A DNA stretch of 64,000 nucleotides from Acidobacteriota bacterium (GTDB taxonomy: Bacteria; Acidobacteriota; Vicinamibacteria; Vicinamibacterales; 2-12-FULL-66-21), in contig QHWT01000045.1 in assembly GCA_003222675.1 (NCBI GenBank), positions 1-64,000 of the forward strand, written 5' to 3'. Made by a program: the position numbers and the translations under genes. The notes under the pieces were generated by a model. It made no database searches, was not told the DNA's origin, and saw only the letters and a program-made list of their open reading frames with translations. Positions within the stretch are counted from its first letter, which is position 1; every line of letters begins with the position of its first letter. Positions 60,445 to 64,000 of this stretch are shown one piece after another.

Positions 60445-61511
60445 CGTCGCGATATCGCGTCGTCGTCGTCGGTATGGGCAAGCGCGGGATGCACCACGCG
60501 ACGGCATTCGCAGGCAACCCACGTTTCGACCTCGTCGGCATCTGCAGCAGGGATCAGAAGCGGCTGGATGGCGCCACCGCGAAGCTTGCGAATGTAAGGA
60601 CGAGCACCGACGCCGGGGCGCTGGCGCGCCAGACGAAACCGGATGTGTTCTGCTTTTGCACGCCGCCGGGCGTGCGGCTGCCGCTGGTCGTCATGGCCAT
60701 CGACATCGGCGCAAAGTTGATCGCGTTCGAGAAGCCGGTCGCGATTACGAGCGTGGAAGGGATGGCGATCAAGCGGGCGATCGACTCGGCGGGTGTGAAG
60801 GCGGTCGTCAGCCATCAACATCGTTACGGCGAGCACTATAAGAAGGTGAAGGACATCATCGCGAGCGGCGCGATTGGCAAGGTGCATCTCGTCTACGGCA
60901 CGGCGACCGGGTGGGCGGCGCACATGCTCAGCCATCTCGTGGACTACACGATGTGGTTCAACGACTACGAGCCCGCTGAATGGGTCATGGGGCAAGCCGC
61001 TGGTCGCGGCAAGCTGTCGGACGTACATGCTGCGCCGGACTACGTTGCCGGTGTCGCGCACTTCAGAAACGGTGTGCGGGGTATCTACGACTGCGGGGCT
61101 GGCGCGCCTGATGTCCCGGAGGTCCAGTACTGGTGGCGCAAGTGCCGCATTGGCGCGCAGGGGACCGAAGGGTACGCCGAAGTGCACACAGGTGGCGGCT
61201 GGCGGGCCGTGACCCGTCAGGGCGTGCAGTGCGGCCCTGGCGGCATGGACTACGAACACGACATGGCGCCTTACGTCGATCAGATGGCTGACTGGCTCGA
61301 TGACGACGCGAAGCCGCATCCGGCCAGGTTCGCGCGCGCCTACCAGGGCCTGGAGATCATGTCGGCACTCTACCGCTCGGCAATCGAAGGTGGGCAGATT
61401 GGGTTGCCCCTCACGACCGGCGTGGACGAGATCGACGGACTGCGAGCAAGAGTCCCCGACAGGAAAGTCCTCATGACGCTGACTGAAAGCGGCAGGGAAT
61501 ACCAGGAGTAG
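60441..61511 (+). CDS. Gfo/Idh/MocA-family oxidoreductase
   Basis: GTG 60441 overlaps the aminotransferase stop (GTGA). The 356-residue product starts with a nucleotide motif (RYRVVVVGMGKRGMHHATAF). Next come the EKP loop (LIAFEKPVAITSVEGM) and the catalytic His region (SHQHRYGEHYKKVKDII, LSHLVDYTMWFNDYEP). Such enzymes oxidise or reduce sugars with NAD(P). With the aminotransferase it resembles the WbpB/WbpE steps of amino-sugar synthesis, but other genes of such pathways are not present here. Confidence 0.88.
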   Translation: MTSRYRVVVVGMGKRGMHHATAFAGNPRFDLVGICSRDQKRLDGATAKLANVRTSTDAGALARQTKPDVFCFCTPPGVRLPLVVMAIDIGAKLIAFEKPVAITSVEGMAIKRAIDSAGVKAVVSHQHRYGEHYKKVKDIIASGAIGKVHLVYGTATGWAAHMLSHLVDYTMWFNDYEPAEWVMGQAAGRGKLSDVHAAPDYVAGVAHFRNGVRGIYDCGAGAPDVPEVQYWWRKCRIGAQGTEGYAEVHTGGGWRAVTRQGVQCGPGGMDYEHDMAPYVDQMADWLDDDAKPHPARFARAYQGLEIMSALYRSAIEGGQIGLPLTTGVDEIDGLRARVPDRKVLMTLTESGREYQE

Positions 61512-61526
61512 CGAGGTTAACACTAA

Positions 61527-61787
61527 TCAGGATTTTCGCTTGCGGCGCGCGGCGACGAGGAGCGGGTGCGCGGACGCGAGGGGCAACCCGATGGCTAATA
61601 GGCCGAACTCGATGAAGGGCGGACGCCGCGCGCGTGGAAGAGAAGTTGCCGCTCGGATCGACGCGACTCCCGCGACGAACAGTCTGATGCTCACGATGCA
61701 GAAAACCATTGCTGCTCGAGGCCGCACAAACTGCAGAAGAATGCACGCGACTGTACTCACGCCGCCAACGAGGCCGGCAATAACCGG
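61527..61787 (-). CDS. small membrane protein, unknown
   Basis: The frame contains three hydrophobic segments (FIAPVIAGLVGGVSTVACIL, MVFCIVSIRLFVAGVASI, FIEFGLLAIGLPLASAHPLL) and ends ARRKRKS. Its start is uncertain: a GTG gives 77 residues, while in-frame sequence upstream (SRNAFPDIF) belongs to the same helix. Upstream sequence in another frame (NPQYRLTDPEAFVARHLV) hints at a frameshift. Family not recognised. Confidence 0.45.
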   Translation of the reverse strand, partial: PVIAGLVGGVSTVACILLQFVRPRAAMVFCIVSIRLFVAGVASIRAATSLPRARRPPFIEFGLLAIGLPLASAHPLLVAARRKRKS

Positions 61788-61901
61788 CGCGATGAAGATG
61801 TCCGGGAAAGCATTTCGTGACGAGATGCCGCGCTACAAAGGCCTCAGGGTCGGTCAACCGATATTGGGGATTGATTCCAGCAGAAAGAATCACTGGCCAG
61901 C

Positions 61902-62183
61902 ATGACATCAGACGCATTGGCCAACTACGAACGGCTGCGAAGGGCGCTCGACAATCGCGACGCGGTTTATATCGAGCGGGGCGCGCTTCGGGTCAGAGTC
62001 ACAACCTTCGGGCGAACGTTGTGGCGCAAGCGATTAGCGCAGACAACCGAGTCGCTCTCGGTCAACTCACAAAGCGACCATCGCATCTCAGCGAATATTC
62101 GACGCAGGCGTTCGCCAAAACCCGCCGCAACCCGCGCTCATGCGACAGCAAGAATACAAGCGTTCGTGTGTTCGTCACTGTGA
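61902..62183 (+). CDS. hypothetical short protein, uncertain
   Basis: The first half of the 93-residue frame (MTSDALANYERLRRALDNRD, AVYIERGALRVRVTTFGRTL) looks like a folded small domain. The second half is Arg/Ser-rich and unlikely. It may be a truncated gene. No family recognised. Confidence 0.3.
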   Translation: MTSDALANYERLRRALDNRDAVYIERGALRVRVTTFGRTLWRKRLAQTTESLSVNSQSDHRISANIRRRRSPKPAATRAHATARIQAFVCSSL

Positions 62184-62600
62184 TAAATCGAGACGCGCGG
62201 CTCGTCACGATGCTAAGGCGGGACACGTTCGAAATCCGTAACGAGGGAAACCGGCAGCCGACTACCGCGATGCCGCCGTCCCGACGAGCTGCACAGTCAG
62301 TATCTCCTCGGCTTCGCGCCGCCAGAACGCGACGGCAAGACACATGATATCGACGTCCGAATCACTCGCGGAGGACTGAAGCCGCGCGCGCGAAAGAGTT
62401 ACGTCGCGCCGAAAGAGTAACGTCGTTCGAGCCGTAGCGCGCAGCGCTGGGCGGCATCGACATCGTCGATGCCGCTTGCTCACTGCGGACGCGACATCGA
62501 CAGGTAAACCCTGCGGCGTTAACGCAAGCGATCCGTTTTCACAAAATCTCGGTCATCAGAAGTGATAGTAGAAATACGATGTCCTTGCCCTGCGAGGTGT
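62184..62600. other. gap with a short repeat, no gene seen
   Basis: CGAAAGAGTTACGTCG at 62391-62406 and CGAAAGAGTAACGTCG at 62410-62425 form a near-perfect direct repeat at 19-bp period. Otherwise nothing recognisable on either strand. Confidence 0.4.
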
Positions 62601-62632
62601 TGCTGGACCTCGTCCTCCCGTGAGGTCCAGCA
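62601..62632 (-). terminator. hairpin downstream of the ferritin-like gene
   Basis: TGCTGGACCTC and GAGGTCCAGCA form a perfect 11-bp stem with a 10-nt loop, 30 bases after the stop at 62662. No T-run. Confidence 0.7.
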
Positions 62633-62661
62633 CGCCGCGTGTCGGCTCAGCGCCGGCGCGA

Positions 62662-63774
62662 TCAGGACTTCTTGCGCCGCGCGTTATCGGCATCCGCGGC
62701 GAGATCGCGGAGTGCCTCGAAGAACTCCTTCGACTGGCCGATGAACAGACCGTCAGCGGCCAGGGCCGCCGCTGCCTTCATCGCCGCACCTGCCGTTGCC
62801 GTGGGCCGAACGATCGAGCACGGCGGAAAGGACTTCCGGAGGAAGGTGCACGGCTCCGGCATGATCAGGCTCTTCTCGAAGAGCTCGTTGGTCGCGAACT
62901 GGCCCCCGCCGAGATCCGGGAACACCAGCGACCCGTCCTTCACCGCCGGCGCGTTGCCCGCTTTGTCGTGCCACGTCTGAAAGTGCATCGACTCTGTGGG
63001 TCCGATGCTGAGGAGCACGCGCAGGACCTCGATGTTCGTCACGCGCTGCGCCAGCGCCGGATACAGGCTCGTGCCCCCCTGTTCGATGAACGCGAAGTGA
63101 AAGCCGGCGGTGTTGGCAACCGCCTGGATGTGATTGCTGATGTTGCCCGGAGTGCCCGACTCTGCATCGTTTTTCGGGATGGCCGGATGCTGGCCGGCCG
63201 CGAGCGATGGGATGGCCTGCGGAAACGTCGCGCCAAAATCCGGATTCTGGGTGCTGCGGTATCGCGTCCACCAGCTGGTATCCACCGTCAGACGGAAAAG
63301 GTTCGTGAGACGTCCGACCTGCTGCGCGCCGGTGGCCCTGCTGCCCTGGAGCGTGCGGAACTGATCGAGATCCACGGGTTCGGCGCCTTTCGACTTCAGG
63401 AACGCATTGATGAACGCCCCGTGACTGATCTCGTCATCGGTGTTGTCCGAAATGTACTGGGGCATGTCTTCATCGAGCACCTCGATGGCCGAGCGGTAAC
63501 CCGATTCCGGCGCGTCCTCGCCCGCCAACTCCGCGTACTGCTGCCACAAGTCGGTTTCGATGATCTCGGCCGCGGCGAGGAACCGAAGAATCGCAATGTC
63601 GCCTCTCGTGATTCCGTGGTCATCGTCATCGCGATCGCGGTCACGATCGGCGGCGAAGACATCGGTGCTCCACAGCCCCGGGCTTACTGAAGCGATGCCG
63701 GCCACCAGCACGCCCCCTTCGAGAAATCGACGACGGTTCACCAGATGTCCAGTACCGCTTATTGATCGTTTCAT
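62662..63774 (-). CDS. Tat-exported ferritin-like domain protein
   Basis: GGAG precedes the ATG at 63774; the open frame upstream to 63930 is Cys/Pro-rich and unlikely. The 370-residue product has a Tat motif (NRRRFLEGGVLVAGIASVSP) and then a ferritin-like four-helix bundle: LRFLAAAEIIETDLWQQYAE, EDMPQYISDNTDDEISHGAF, FHFAFIEQGGTSLYPALAQR, ESMHFQTWHDK. The Glu and His residues fit a diiron site, but the exact ligands cannot be assigned by eye. A His/Asp-rich stretch (DRDRDRDDDDHG) follows the signal. Function unknown; the family is common in Acidobacteriota. Confidence 0.85.
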   Translation of the reverse strand: MKRSISGTGHLVNRRRFLEGGVLVAGIASVSPGLWSTDVFAADRDRDRDDDDHGITRGDIAILRFLAAAEIIETDLWQQYAELAGEDAPESGYRSAIEVLDEDMPQYISDNTDDEISHGAFINAFLKSKGAEPVDLDQFRTLQGSRATGAQQVGRLTNLFRLTVDTSWWTRYRSTQNPDFGATFPQAIPSLAAGQHPAIPKNDAESGTPGNISNHIQAVANTAGFHFAFIEQGGTSLYPALAQRVTNIEVLRVLLSIGPTESMHFQTWHDKAGNAPAVKDGSLVFPDLGGGQFATNELFEKSLIMPEPCTFLRKSFPPCSIVRPTATAGAAMKAAAALAADGLFIGQSKEFFEALRDLAADADNARRKKS

Positions 63775-63797
63775 GGAGCTCTCCTGTTCTTGCTTGT

Positions 63798-64000
63798 CTA
63801 TCCCGCCGGATGGGAGAGGCGTCGTCCGCTCAGTGCAATTCGCGTTCCCGCAGACGAAACCGCTGCGAGGTGTTCGGGGCTGGAAGGGAGCTGGAAAAAT
63901 CGAGCACGACATGCGCATCGGTGCGCACAAGTGCCTGCGTGTGTTACGTCTTCCACAAACATCGCACCGGTGAAGACGTCCAGCACAATCATGTTCCCGC
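63798..64000 (-). CDS. possible gene end running in from the window edge
   Basis: The minus strand reads GNMIVLDVFTGAMFVEDVTH and AGTCAHRCACRARFFQ to a stop at 63798. It could be the last part of a protein that begins beyond the window, or the leader region of the ferritin-like gene. Too short to name. Confidence 0.25.
   Translation of the reverse strand, partial: GNMIVLDVFTGAMFVEDVTHAGTCAHRCACRARFFQLPSSPEHLAAVSSAGTRIALSGRRLSHPAG

Noticed and set aside
58972-60522. 516-residue minus-strand open frame
   Set aside because: Mirror of the aminotransferase gene; no recognisable domain.
60399-61523. 374-residue minus-strand open frame
   Set aside because: Mirror of the Gfo/Idh/MocA gene.
1-64000. 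CRISPR arrays, rRNA operons, complete tRNAs
   Set aside because: No regularly spaced short repeats with unique spacers, no rRNA-like sequence, and only a 3' tRNA half were seen.

Overview
The window is GC-rich bacterial DNA, most likely from Acidobacteriota (Vicinamibacteria-like). The main argument is the set of MacB/FtsX-type 'ADOP' permeases: one intact copy at 47286-49946 with its PadR regulator at 50010-50357, and fragments near 279, 31.5 kb, 41.5 kb and 57.9 kb. Many Tat- or Sec-exported proteins, beta-propellers and DUF3072/DUF2934/DUF4337 proteins fit that assignment. The phylum call is inference; no rRNA or complete tRNA is present.

The window alternates intact genes with debris. 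0-3.1 kb: transposase pieces, a broken OmpA-type gene and an ADOP tail. 3.1-12.4 kb: an outer-membrane barrel that lost its 5' end to a transposase remnant, spmA-spmB, a VOC-SpoIIE fusion phosphatase, a broken winged-helix/TolB regulator and a 1237-residue secreted protein with six ~117-residue repeats. 12.5-19 kb: DUF3072, an antitoxin scar, a scar that reads as psuK/psuG, a PQQ-type propeller, a dioxygenase-like protein, a gutted YcaQ-type gene, a Tat-exported GH51 enzyme and a second, damaged piece of the 5.8 kb phosphatase gene. 20-24 kb: multicopper oxidase (MCO) plus SCO1/SenC, convergent with a cupredoxin-like lipoprotein. 24-27 kb: GMC oxidoreductase with its small subunit, behind a quinoprotein remnant. 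27-33 kb: frameshifted DUF504, VOC, alpha/beta-hydrolase and Ser/Thr kinase genes around an intact NmrA-type reductase, an SNase and DUF4337. 33-41.4 kb: cytochrome/YVTN protein, exported methyltransferase, zinc-ribbon membrane protein and a two-gene amino-acid ABC transporter. 41.5-47.3 kb: an integration scar (ADOP tail, serine-recombinase tail, 3' half of tRNA-Asp, two perfect hairpins), VOC, VapBC scar and an NHL-type propeller. 47.3-58.5 kb: ADOP/PadR, a second MCO-SCO-propeller operon, a NarL-type regulator and a Crp/Fnr regulator. 59-64 kb: a sugar aminotransferase/Gfo-Idh-MocA pair and a Tat-exported ferritin-like protein.

The most coherent biology is periplasmic copper redox chemistry. 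Two unlinked MCO genes, both Tat-exported with all four copper motifs, are each followed directly by an SCO1/SenC protein with CxxxC and a distal His. One cassette adds a secreted propeller; the other faces a cupredoxin-fold lipoprotein. The natural reading is that each SCO protein loads or protects copper in its own oxidase.

About twenty loci are broken by single-base frameshifts, in-frame stops or deletions. Some may be assembly errors, but internal deletions, fused remnants and partial duplications show that much of the decay is real.
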